From Dehalococcoidales bacterium (GTDB lineage Bacteria; Chloroflexota; Dehalococcoidia; Dehalococcoidales; RBG-16-60-22), in assembly GCA_016926115.1 (NCBI GenBank), contig JAFGPF010000079.1, positions 1 to 17,849 of the forward strand: a DNA stretch of 17,849 nt, read 5' to 3'. Of the stretch, positions 7,349 to 13,730 are shown piece by piece (positions within the stretch are counted from its first letter, which is position 1; every line of letters starts with the position of its first letter). The translations under genes and the position numbers were made by a program. The notes under the pieces were generated by a model. The model was given only the letters and a program-made list of their open reading frames with translations. It was not told the origin of the DNA and searched no databases.

Positions 7349-8569
7349 TCAGGCTGTAATTATGGGGCTCGCTATCATCAAGTCTTCTACGGGCATCTTG
7401 GTCATTATCTCGGCGCCTTCATCGCCGACTACTATCATTTCTTCGAGCTTGGTCCTGCCGACCGAGGGGTCGAACTCCATGGCTTCCACCGCCATGCACA
7501 TGCCCTTTTCCAGCGTCATGGGGTAGTCGAACGACCACAGCCGGTTGATGGTGGGATATTCGTAGAGCCATAAGCCCAGGCCGTGAGCCAGGTCCTCGCA
7601 CCAGGTGTATTCTTCGGTGGGATATCCCCTTTCCTTGGCGGGCAGCCAGTGCTTGGCGACCTCGGCGGTGGAGACGCCGGGTTTGATGGCTTCGATGACG
7701 TTATGCACCCGCTCGTAGCTGCGCTTGTGCAGGTCTTTCTCTTTCTGGTTGGGCTTACGGCCGCAGATGATGTTGCGGTAGTAACAGGTGTTGTATCCCA
7801 GGTAAGTTATACGGCAGAAGTCCACGGTAATTACATCGCCCACCTGTACGATGCCGGTGTTACGTGCGCCCCCCAGCACTCCCCAGACATCCTCCGCGCC
7901 GGCGCTGTACATGGCTTTATTGGCGACGGCGATGAGTTCGCGTCCCAGCACGCCCGGCTTGAGGGCGTCGTAGAGGGCGTACCAGCCGACCTCCGAGATG
8001 GCGACCGCCATCATCATGCAGTAAATTTCATCCTCGGTTTTGACCGCCCGCGCTTCGAGCATCGGCGTCATGACGTCCACGGTCTCGATGCCGGCTTCTC
8101 TCAAGGCCTGCTGGGCGGGTTCGTCGAGTTTATCGACGCCAAGTTTTTCTTTTTCCAGCCCCTTTTCCTTGAGGTCCTGTTTGATGGACCGGGCGAATTT
8201 CTGCGCCCTTTCCCAGGTGGCGGCGGGCCCGCAGGCTTCGTCCGCCCAGAGTATGGCGAGCTTCAGGTTCTCCGGCTTGACCCAGGGGCAATCGCCGAAG
8301 AGGTTGCCGGGCGGCAGTTCGTAGACGATGGGGTCGTGTTCCGCGAAAGCCACCGTGTACCTGAGCTGGTCGATAAAGTTCACCGCCTTGGTGCTGGTGA
8401 CGTAGCGCATGTTCTCCGGGCGCATCAGCAGACAGGCGGCAATTCCGTGTTTTTTCAGGGAAGCCCGGGCTTTTGCCAGCCTTTCCTCCCTCATACGGGC
8501 GGTGTTAATCCTGACCGACCAGTCGACTGCCTCCGGTCCGCCGAAAGGTCGTACGATATATTTCGACAT
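7349..8569 (-). CDS. M24 (Xaa-Pro aminopeptidase/creatinase-fold) protein with an altered metal site, 406 aa
   Basis: This is a pita-bread-fold protein. An N-terminal creatinase-type domain (about 20-170) precedes the M24 domain (about 175-400). In active dinuclear M24 enzymes five residues (D, D, H, E, E) bind metal. I see D250 in 'VITVDF', H329 in 'LAHGLGLW', E362 in 'MAVEAMEFDP' and E376 in 'KLEEMIVVG'. The second Asp, expected in a 'GYxSDxTRT' motif, is C262 in 'GYNTCYYRN'. The usual upstream active-site His is also not evident before D250. This may therefore be a mononuclear-metal or non-peptidase member, as with creatinase or the DMSP lyase DddP in this fold. ATG at 8567-8569 has AAAGGAGG six bases upstream. 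Being inside a CoA-ester operon suggests a hydrolytic or lyase step on a metabolite rather than peptide turnover; that is inference. Confidence 0.85.
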   Translation of the reverse strand: MSKYIVRPFGGPEAVDWSVRINTARMREERLAKARASLKKHGIAACLLMRPENMRYVTSTKAVNFIDQLRYTVAFAEHDPIVYELPPGNLFGDCPWVKPENLKLAILWADEACGPAATWERAQKFARSIKQDLKEKGLEKEKLGVDKLDEPAQQALREAGIETVDVMTPMLEARAVKTEDEIYCMMMAVAISEVGWYALYDALKPGVLGRELIAVANKAMYSAGAEDVWGVLGGARNTGIVQVGDVITVDFCRITYLGYNTCYYRNIICGRKPNQKEKDLHKRSYERVHNVIEAIKPGVSTAEVAKHWLPAKERGYPTEEYTWCEDLAHGLGLWLYEYPTINRLWSFDYPMTLEKGMCMAVEAMEFDPSVGRTKLEEMIVVGDEGAEIMTKMPVEDLMIASPIITA

Positions 8570-8593
8570 CAGACCCCTCCTTTGCCGATATTG

Positions 8594-8609
8594 GCCGTAT
8601 TTTTACGGC
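8594..8609. repeat. Short perfect hairpin in the leader of the M24 gene
   Basis: GCCGTA, a TTTT loop and TACGGC form a perfect 6-bp stem in the 79-bp gap between the second acyl-CoA dehydrogenase gene and the M24 gene, about 25 bp before the M24 start. There is no T-run after it on the transcribed strand, so it is not a standard terminator. It may be an RNA-processing or stability element. Confidence 0.35.
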
Positions 8610-8648
8610 AACGTGATTTTAATACCCGTCCGGTTAAAAATCAATTTA

Positions 8649-9791
8649 TTATTTTACTTTAAACCCGAGGTTCCGGGCTACCGTTTTTCTATGGAAACGG
8701 GCGTCGCCGAAGGCGAGTTCGGCTGCCTTGGCGCGCCGGAAATACAGCGGCATGTCATGGTCTTCGATAATGGAGACGCCCCCATGAGCCTGCGTGCCGA
8801 GGGCAACGACACGCTGGTAGGCATCGCTTACCCACGCCTTGGTTATGGCGGCTTGCGCGGAGTAGGGGCGCCCGGTGCTTACTCTCCAAGCCGCATCGTA
8901 GGTAGCCGCCCGCGAGCCCTCCACCTCCAGCAGCATGTAAACGCAGTGGTGCTGAACCGCCTGGAAGACACCGACCGGAACACTGAACTGGATTCTTTCT
9001 TTGACATAAGGGACCGTCATATCCAGCGCCATCTGCATGCCCCCGAGCATCTCGCAGCACTTGGCGATAGCGGCGCGCTCGATTATCTTCTGTACTTCGG
9101 GCCAGCCTTCGTTCGGCTTGCCGAGGATGTTCTCCGCAGGTACTTTCACGTTGTCGAAGACCACTTCGCATTGCTTGTCCCGGGCGATTGTGTCCAGTAC
9201 CGTTGTCTTTATGCCCGGGCTTTTCGCGTCTACTATGAAAATGGTAATACCGTCTTCACCCTTCGATTTGGTATCTGTCCTTGCCACGCATAAAAAGTAA
9301 TCGGCAACGCTGGCGTCGTGGACAAAGAGCTTGGTGCCATTGATGATATAATTTCCGTTCTCTGCGGTTGCCGTAGTCTTGACGGAGGATGCGTTATAGG
9401 TGCCGACTGCCTCGGTCAGTGCCAGGGCAAAGATTGCCTTGCCGCCGATGATGTCCGGCAGATATTTTTTCTTCTGTGCGTCGGTGCCGATATCCAGTAT
9501 GGGCAGACCGCCGAGGACCACCGTGGAGAAAAACGGACCGGGAAGCAGCGCCCTCCCCATCTCTTCAAGGAGTATCGCCAGGTCGAGAAAGCTCATGCCT
9601 GCCCCTCCGTATTCCTCCGGGAAAGCCAGCCCCATCCAGCCGAGGTCGGCTATTTCTTTCCAGAGTGCCGGCGAGTAGCCCTTCTCGTCCTTTTCCATTT
9701 CCCTGACCAGGGACTTGGGGCACTTCTCCGTTAAAAAGTCACGAGCCGATGTTCTTAATATTTCCTGTTCTTCAGAGAGTCTCGGATCCAC
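8649..9791 (-). CDS. Acyl-CoA dehydrogenase (FadE-like subunit lacking the C-terminal catalytic Glu), 380 aa
   Basis: This is an acyl-CoA dehydrogenase fold: N-terminal helical domain (about 1-115), middle beta domain with 'ALALTEAVGTYNAS' (122-135) in place of the usual 'TEPxAGSD', then the C-terminal helical domain with 'YVKERIQFSVPVGVFQAVQH' (262-281) and 'HGGVSIIEDHDMPLYFRRAK' (336-355). The residue corresponding to the catalytic Glu of medium-chain enzymes (the E of 'YEGT') falls in 'ELAFGDARFHR' (358-368), where no Glu is at the right place. An E-R pair at 238-239 ('IIERAAIA') sits where some families carry an alternative helix-G base. This sequence style is typical of one half of the heteromeric FadE pairs. 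The start is GTG at 9789-9791, with AAAGGAG upstream. It lies 21 bp after another acyl-CoA dehydrogenase gene, its likely partner. Confidence 0.88.
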   Translation of the reverse strand: MDPRLSEEQEILRTSARDFLTEKCPKSLVREMEKDEKGYSPALWKEIADLGWMGLAFPEEYGGAGMSFLDLAILLEEMGRALLPGPFFSTVVLGGLPILDIGTDAQKKKYLPDIIGGKAIFALALTEAVGTYNASSVKTTATAENGNYIINGTKLFVHDASVADYFLCVARTDTKSKGEDGITIFIVDAKSPGIKTTVLDTIARDKQCEVVFDNVKVPAENILGKPNEGWPEVQKIIERAAIAKCCEMLGGMQMALDMTVPYVKERIQFSVPVGVFQAVQHHCVYMLLEVEGSRAATYDAAWRVSTGRPYSAQAAITKAWVSDAYQRVVALGTQAHGGVSIIEDHDMPLYFRRAKAAELAFGDARFHRKTVARNLGFKVK

Positions 9792-9812
9792 GGTAAGACT
9801 CCTTTCCGTAAA

Positions 9813-10976
9813 TTACTTTCTGGGTAGTCCCAGTCCCCGGGTGGCGATGAGCAGTTTCTGAATTTCCTGACTGCCGTGGACGATTGTCCAGCGCGGGGCA
9901 TCCAGGAACTCTTTCAATATCTCGCCGTCGAGTGGAGCATACTTGGAGCCCTTGGCAAGCTGACCGTAGGGACCAAGTATCTGCATGGCGGTGTTGTAAA
10001 GCAGCCGCCTGGTATCGCCGCTGAGCAAGCGTGATACGGAACCGCCGCCACCGTATTGAGGCGAAACACCGAGGTCGGCATAGGCAGTCGATTGCATGCC
10101 CATCAGTTCACCTACGTGCGTCTTGATATAAATGTCTGCCAGCGTTTCCGGAATCCACTTATTGTCATCCACGTCCTGTTTTTCTTCAAGGACGTAATTC
10201 ACCAGTGTCTTGATAACGTTCTTGGTGCCGGTGGTTAGGCCGCCGCCGCCGCTACTGCCGTAGAGAGCGCTCATAATAACCGCCCAGCCACCGTTCTGCT
10301 CTCCGATAAGGTTTGCCCTGGGGACGTGCACGTCCTCGTAAAATACCTCGTTGGTTCTCAGTCCCGCCATGGTATACAGGGGGCGTATCGTAATTCCGGG
10401 GCTCTTTAAATCAACTATGAACATGCTGAGCCCCTGGTGCTTTTTCTCGGCGGTGGGGTCGGTACGGGTAAGCAGCCAGTGATATTCGCAGGCGTGGGCT
10501 TCGCTGTTGTATATCTTCTGCCCGTTGAGGATGAACTCGTCCCCGTGGTCCACGGCGCGCAGCTTGATAGAAGCAACATCCGAACCGGCGTCCGGCTCGG
10601 TATAGCCGAGCGCAATATCGATTTCGCCGCGGGCAACGCCCGGCAGGAACCTCTGTTTTTGTTCCTCGGTGCCGCTGATGAGGACGGCATTGCCGAGTTC
10701 AACGCCGTCGAGGGGAAAGGGGGCGTGATGAGAGGTGATTTCATCCACCTTGATGGCCTCGGCCATGAAGCCCATGTTACGGCCGCCGTATTTCTCGGGC
10801 CATCGGGGAGCCAGCAGTTTCTGTGCGCCCATTTTACGGAGCAGTTCCTTAGAGTAGGGTCCTGCCCCCTGCAGAGAAAGCGTCTCGGCAACGACGTTCT
10901 CGTTACATTCTTTGTCCAGGAACTCGCGTAACTCTTTCTGGAACGCCTTTTCTTCCGGGGTGAGTTCAAAATCCAT
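9813..10976 (-). CDS. Acyl-CoA dehydrogenase (FadE-like, probable heteromer partner), 387 aa
   Basis: This is a full-length acyl-CoA dehydrogenase. The FAD/substrate motif 'GYTEPDAGSD' is intact at 124-133, 'NGQKIYNSEAHACEY' follows at 151-165, and the C-terminal 'HGSQEIQKLLIATRGLGLPRK' region (367-387) is the family's 'GTSEIQRNIIAERVLGLP'. At the position of the medium-chain catalytic Glu the residue is H367. At the alternative helix-G position, after 'GGWAVIMSALYG', the segment reads SSGGGG rather than the usual E-R. The base may therefore come from the partner subunit or from another residue. ATG at 10974-10976 has AGGAGG eight bases upstream. Transcribed just before the second acyl-CoA dehydrogenase, it resembles the alpha2-beta2 enzymes used for steroid side-chain desaturation (ChsE1/E2-type); that comparison is from family knowledge and is inferred here. 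An electron acceptor (ETF) is not in the window. Confidence 0.9.
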   Translation of the reverse strand: MDFELTPEEKAFQKELREFLDKECNENVVAETLSLQGAGPYSKELLRKMGAQKLLAPRWPEKYGGRNMGFMAEAIKVDEITSHHAPFPLDGVELGNAVLISGTEEQKQRFLPGVARGEIDIALGYTEPDAGSDVASIKLRAVDHGDEFILNGQKIYNSEAHACEYHWLLTRTDPTAEKKHQGLSMFIVDLKSPGITIRPLYTMAGLRTNEVFYEDVHVPRANLIGEQNGGWAVIMSALYGSSGGGGLTTGTKNVIKTLVNYVLEEKQDVDDNKWIPETLADIYIKTHVGELMGMQSTAYADLGVSPQYGGGGSVSRLLSGDTRRLLYNTAMQILGPYGQLAKGSKYAPLDGEILKEFLDAPRWTIVHGSQEIQKLLIATRGLGLPRK

Positions 10977-11008
10977 TCTTCAGCCTCCTGAAACCGTAAA
11001 CATGCCAA

Positions 11009-11043
11009 ACTGCAGGCAGAGGCGACAAGAAAAGGCCTGCAGT
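11009..11043. repeat. 9-bp perfect inverted repeat upstream of the acyl-CoA dehydrogenase pair
   Basis: ACTGCAGGC at 11009-11017 and GCCTGCAGT at 11035-11043 are perfect inverted copies separated by 17 bp. They lie in the leader between the thiolase terminator and the acyl-CoA dehydrogenase start. This could be a regulator-binding dyad or a second RNA hairpin. I see no convincing sigma-70 promoter beside it. Confidence 0.45.
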
Positions 11044-11060
11044 CCCTGTCTCTTCCAGAC

Positions 11061-11089
11061 AAAAACCGGGTCTGCCTTGACAGACCCGG
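11061..11089 (-). terminator. Rho-independent terminator after the thiolase gene
   Basis: On the minus strand a 9-bp perfect GC-rich stem (CCGGGTCTG / CAGACCCGG, loop TCAAGG) is followed at once by TTTTT. It begins 7 bases past the thiolase stop codon at 11096-11098. It should end or attenuate the DUF35-thiolase transcript before the acyl-CoA dehydrogenase genes. Confidence 0.88.
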
Positions 11090-11095
11090 GGATTG

Positions 11096-12283
11096 CTATC
11101 TCTTGTAGACGATGGCGGAGGAGTTGCCCAGCTTACCCGAGTTTACCGAGAAGCCCACTTTGGCGCCCTCGACTTGTCTCTGTCCGCCGTCGCCTCTCAG
11201 CTGCGTTACTATCTCGACGGTCTCCGCGAGGGCTTGCGCCGGGATGCATTCTCCCGAGGAGGTGCATCCGCCGTCGGTGCATACCGGAATCCGCCCGCCC
11301 ATCGACGTAGCGCCTTCCCGGAGCAGTTTTTCAGCCTCGCCTTCCTTGCAGAGGCCGATGTCCTCGTACCACTGGATTTCCATGGCGCCGGTCAGGTCGT
11401 AGACGCTGGCCACGTCCAGGTCCTCGGGGCCCACGCCGGCTTCCTCGTAGGCTTTATAGGTGGACTTAATGCCGGCGTCGTTCTCATTGGGTGGCGGGAC
11501 TTCAGAGAAGTCGCTGCCGAACCCGCCCATGCCGGGGGCGGGGTACTGGGGGTTGGACGCCCCGATGCCGGCGATGATAATCGGCTTGGTGGTGTATTGT
11601 CTGGCTTTTTCCAGGCTGCAAACAATGCAGGCGGCGGCGCCGTCGCTGGTGGCGCATACCTGGTAGAGGTGCAGGGGAAAAGCCACCATGGGTGAAGCTA
11701 AAATTTCTTCCACGGTATATATTTTGTGGTAACGTGCGTTGGGATTGAGCGCGCCATACTTGCTTGCCTTGACCTTCTGCATGGCAAGGTCTTCTTCCGT
11801 CAGGCCGTATTGCTGCATGCGCCGCTGCGCCGCCATGGCGAACCCGGTGAAATTGGCGGACCCCAGGATTCTGAAACGCTGGCTGTCGAGGTCGGTCTCG
11901 TCGAATTCATCGTACTTGGTGGTGCCGAAGGCGCCCTTCGGCGAGATGCTCCCCCCGCATACAAGGGCGGTATCGATAAGGCCGGAGGTGATATAGAGAT
12001 GGGCCGTCCTCAGGGCGTAGCCGCCGGTGGCGCAAGCGTTATAATTGTTGGTTACCGGGATACCGGTGAGGCCGAGGTTCTGCGCCAGGGCGGAACCCGC
12101 GAGCATTCCCTGGATGCCCGCCCAGGGGTCCTGCCCGCAGAATAGGCCCTGTATATCTTTCCACGGCATATTGGCATCTTTGAGCGCCATCTGGGCTACT
12201 TCCAGGTTAAGTTCGTGGACGCTCTTTTCAGGGAATTTCCCCCAGGGGTGTATTCCTATGCCTATGATTGCGACTTCTCTCAT
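11096..12283 (-). CDS. Thiolase-like protein (SCP-x/lipid-transfer type; thiolase or Ltp2-like aldolase), 395 aa
   Basis: This is a thiolase-fold protein of the SCP2/lipid-transfer group, which acts on acyl-CoA carbon-carbon bonds. The nucleophile-loop motif is 'NNYNACATGG' with C84. Further landmarks are 'AFPLHLYQVCATSDGAAACIV' (201-221), 'VASVYDLTGAMEIQWYEDIG' (291-310) and 'GRIPVCTDGGCTSSGECIPAQ' (330-350). The catalytic His of the usual 'HDxF' is a Tyr (Y295), and the GHP box reads G-E-C, so two canonical thiolase elements are altered. Y295 lies where the Ltp2 aldolases carry one of their catalytic tyrosines, but their second Tyr is not seen and C84 is retained. Both thiolysis and retro-aldol cleavage remain open. 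ATG at 12281-12283 has an AAGGGGG site upstream. It follows the DUF35 gene, its expected partner, by 67 bp and is followed by a terminator. Confidence 0.86.
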   Translation of the reverse strand: MREVAIIGIGIHPWGKFPEKSVHELNLEVAQMALKDANMPWKDIQGLFCGQDPWAGIQGMLAGSALAQNLGLTGIPVTNNYNACATGGYALRTAHLYITSGLIDTALVCGGSISPKGAFGTTKYDEFDETDLDSQRFRILGSANFTGFAMAAQRRMQQYGLTEEDLAMQKVKASKYGALNPNARYHKIYTVEEILASPMVAFPLHLYQVCATSDGAAACIVCSLEKARQYTTKPIIIAGIGASNPQYPAPGMGGFGSDFSEVPPPNENDAGIKSTYKAYEEAGVGPEDLDVASVYDLTGAMEIQWYEDIGLCKEGEAEKLLREGATSMGGRIPVCTDGGCTSSGECIPAQALAETVEIVTQLRGDGGQRQVEGAKVGFSVNSGKLGNSSAIVYKR

Positions 12284-12350
12284 CTTCTATCCCCCTTTTC
12301 TCGTTAACAGCTTAAGTTATAATAATGTGTTAATACTGTGGTGTTGTGCT

Positions 12351-12788
12351 TCAGGACTTAGCCGGACGGAACATCCAACTCAGGACTTCGTTTCCATCGT
12401 CGTCCACGTAAAGGACTTCTCTTACCGTCTCCATCTCCATGCCCACCTTCAGCGTATCGAGGTCGACATCATTGGGTACCTGCCCCCCGACTTTTATCCC
12501 CTCCGGCAGCGCGATGCTGACTACGGCGAAAGGCACGAAGGGGTCGGGCGCGTGATACGGGAGCGGGGGTGAATAGTGATTCACGGTATAGGCAAACAGC
12601 TCGCCCTTTCTGCTGAGTTTTACGTCCGTCAGGGGCTTTGTCTTATCGCAAAGCGGATTGCGGCAGGATTTTGCTTTCGGGAAGAAGTAATGCCCACAGG
12701 ACCCGCACCTGTTGCCGATGAGCTGTGGTTCTTCCGGCGGCATAGTCAGCCACCCTTCGAGGCATGGAATCTGTTTTTTAGCGTTCAT
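12351..12788 (-). CDS. DUF35 OB-fold / zinc-ribbon protein, thiolase partner, 145 aa
   Basis: This is a small acyl-CoA-binding-type protein of the DUF35 (ChsH2 C-terminal/Zn-ribbon + OB-fold) family. A rubredoxin-like zinc ribbon is visible at C28-x2-C31 and C42-x4-C47 ('RCGSCGHYFFPKAKSCRNPLC' region). It is followed by an OB-fold (about 55-140) with 'GELFAYTVNHY', 'PFAVVSIALPEGIKVGGQV' and 'LKVGMEMETV'. The length is typical (about 130-150 aa). In bacteria and archaea these proteins sit next to thiolase-like genes and form a stable complex that feeds or completes the thiolase active site. The adjacent thiolase gene downstream fits that pattern. ATG at 12786-12788 has AGAAGGAG upstream. It is the first gene of the leftward operon, with its own promoter at 12872-12900. 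Confidence 0.9.
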   Translation of the reverse strand: MNAKKQIPCLEGWLTMPPEEPQLIGNRCGSCGHYFFPKAKSCRNPLCDKTKPLTDVKLSRKGELFAYTVNHYSPPLPYHAPDPFVPFAVVSIALPEGIKVGGQVPNDVDLDTLKVGMEMETVREVLYVDDDGNEVLSWMFRPAKS

Positions 12789-12871
12789 GAAAAATGCTCC
12801 TTCTAATTCCGGCTATGTCTTGGCACGGTGATGGAGAATAACAAACAAGTTTACCATGGATTAAGGATTTA

Positions 12872-12900
12872 ATTCTAACAAATATTTGCTATGCTGTCAA
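12872..12900 (-). promoter_or_regulatory. Sigma-70-type promoter of the DUF35-thiolase operon, with a dyad in its spacer
   Basis: On the minus strand there is a perfect -35 TTGACA (12895-12900), a 17-bp spacer and a -10 TAGAAT (12872-12877). The predicted start of transcription is near 12865, giving a leader of about 77 nt. The spacer contains the perfect palindrome CAAATATTTG (12879-12888), which extends with one mismatched pair to 12876-12891. A dyad between -35 and -10 is a classic repressor position. Confidence 0.8.
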
Positions 12901-12951
12901 GGTATATTGTTCCTACTGCAACTAAACAATTTTAGAGGGTGTAAAAATATA

Positions 12952-13497
12952 TTAATATTCGTCTTCATCAGGCAGTTCTATTCCGTCCTTGTTGCGCATA
13001 TTGCTGATGAGATGAAGCGCGTGTTCCCTGACCTGCTTCATCATTGTATGCAGCGATTCTATCTGTGCATGGTCTAAGGGGCGCAGGAGTACCTGCCCGA
13101 GACGCTGTTGCCCGGTAGCCTGCGAGTTTTTAATAAATAATAGCCCTTCTTTTGTAATGCTGACTTTCCTGACGCGGCGGTCGGTGCCGATGGCGCCTCT
13201 TTTTACAAATCCCAGTTTCTCCAGCTTATCAACGACCCTGGTGACGGCATGCTTGGAGCGGAAAATCCTTTCGCTGAGTTTGGTGGGTGTCATCGTTCCG
13301 CCGTGCAGTATCAGGTTGTGCAGGACACTGAAGCCGGTCCGGCCGACGGGATAACGGGCAACCTCGATGTCCATATATCTGTTGACCACGTCGGCAGTCT
13401 GTACGAATGACAGGAAGGTTAAAACCCTTAATTGCGCCGCCTGTTCTCTTATCTCATCAGCTATCGATTGAAGCTCATGGTTAGAGACCTTACTCAT
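12952..13497 (-). CDS. MarR-family transcriptional regulator, 181 aa
   Basis: This is a winged-helix repressor/activator of the MarR type. The dimerisation helices flank the DNA-binding domain (about 55-120): 'MTPTKLSERIF' is helix 2-3, 'SKHAVTRVVDKLEKLGFVKR' (81-100) is the recognition helix region, and 'GTDRRVRKVSITKEG' (104-118) is the wing with the conserved D-R-R. I place the start at ATG 13495-13497, which has AGGAG eight bases upstream. An in-frame ATG at 13656 would add 53 residues without family similarity and would lie upstream of the predicted promoter. The acidic tail 'ELPDEDEY' is unusual but plausible. It is flanked by the leftward catabolic operon and the divergent hydrolase gene, so it is the obvious local regulator, probably answering to an aromatic or acyl-CoA ligand (inference). 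Confidence 0.88.
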   Translation of the reverse strand: MSKVSNHELQSIADEIREQAAQLRVLTFLSFVQTADVVNRYMDIEVARYPVGRTGFSVLHNLILHGGTMTPTKLSERIFRSKHAVTRVVDKLEKLGFVKRGAIGTDRRVRKVSITKEGLLFIKNSQATGQQRLGQVLLRPLDHAQIESLHTMMKQVREHALHLISNMRNKDGIELPDEDEY

Positions 13498-13545
13498 TGA
13501 ATATCTCCTTAGTATATTATATATATTTGTATTATCTCCAACGGT

Positions 13546-13574
13546 ATTATAGTACATTTGACAAAATACGTCAC
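13546..13574 (-). promoter_or_regulatory. Promoter of marR with palindromic operator over the -35
   Basis: On the minus strand there is -35 GTGACG (13569-13574), a 17-bp spacer and a perfect -10 TATAAT (13546-13551). A perfect 13-bp palindrome, ATACGTCACGTAT (13566-13578), covers the -35 box, as expected for an autoregulated MarR gene. The predicted leader is about 40 nt. Confidence 0.7.
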
Positions 13575-13578
13575 GTAT
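13566..13578. promoter_or_regulatory. Candidate operator, perfect palindrome ATACGT-C-ACGTAT
   Basis: Six-base arms around a single central C give exact two-fold symmetry. It overlaps the -35 box of the marR promoter. Binding by the MarR protein is inferred from position only. Confidence 0.55.
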
Positions 13579-13649
13579 GCAACTTTTAACTCTGTGAACC
13601 ATGTGTATCATGAATATTTCGAGAAACCGTGGAAGGGGATTACTGGACT

Positions 13650-13678
13650 TTGACAATGATGGTGCAACTGGTTAAAAT
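13650..13678 (+). promoter_or_regulatory. Sigma-70-type promoter of the hydrolase gene
   Basis: A perfect -35 TTGACA (13650-13655), a 17-bp spacer and a -10 TAAAAT (13673-13678) put the transcription start near 13685. This is about 105 nt before the hydrolase start codon. An inverted repeat covers the -10 and the start site. Confidence 0.75.
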
Positions 13679-13702
13679 GGTCATTACTGATTTTCACCGG
13701 TT
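13666..13702. repeat. Inverted repeat centred on the hydrolase transcription start
   Basis: AACTGGTTAAAAT (13666-13678) and ATTTTCACCGGTT (13690-13702) are inverted copies matching at 11 of 13 positions, separated by 11 bp. The left arm contains the -10 box. A protein bound here would block the promoter, or the transcribed right half may act in RNA. Confidence 0.55.
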
Positions 13703-13730
13703 CGGAGTCCTTACGGGCGTTTCTCTGTAA

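Noticed and set aside
7583..8662. Plus-strand open frame of 359 codons opposite the M24 gene
   Set aside because: Antisense shadow of a gene with clear family motifs and a good ribosome site; the protein has no known motif.
12910..12951. Terminator after marR (CTAAA-ATTG-TTTAG)
   Set aside because: The stem is only five AT-rich pairs and no T-run follows; too weak to call.
13558..13586. Plus-strand TTGACA at 13558 as another rightward promoter
   Set aside because: No acceptable -10 at 16-18 bp (the place reads AACTTT).
13498..13656. 53-residue N-terminal extension of the MarR protein
   Set aside because: The ATG at 13497 has a strong ribosome site and gives a normal MarR length; the extension would run through the predicted promoter and operator.
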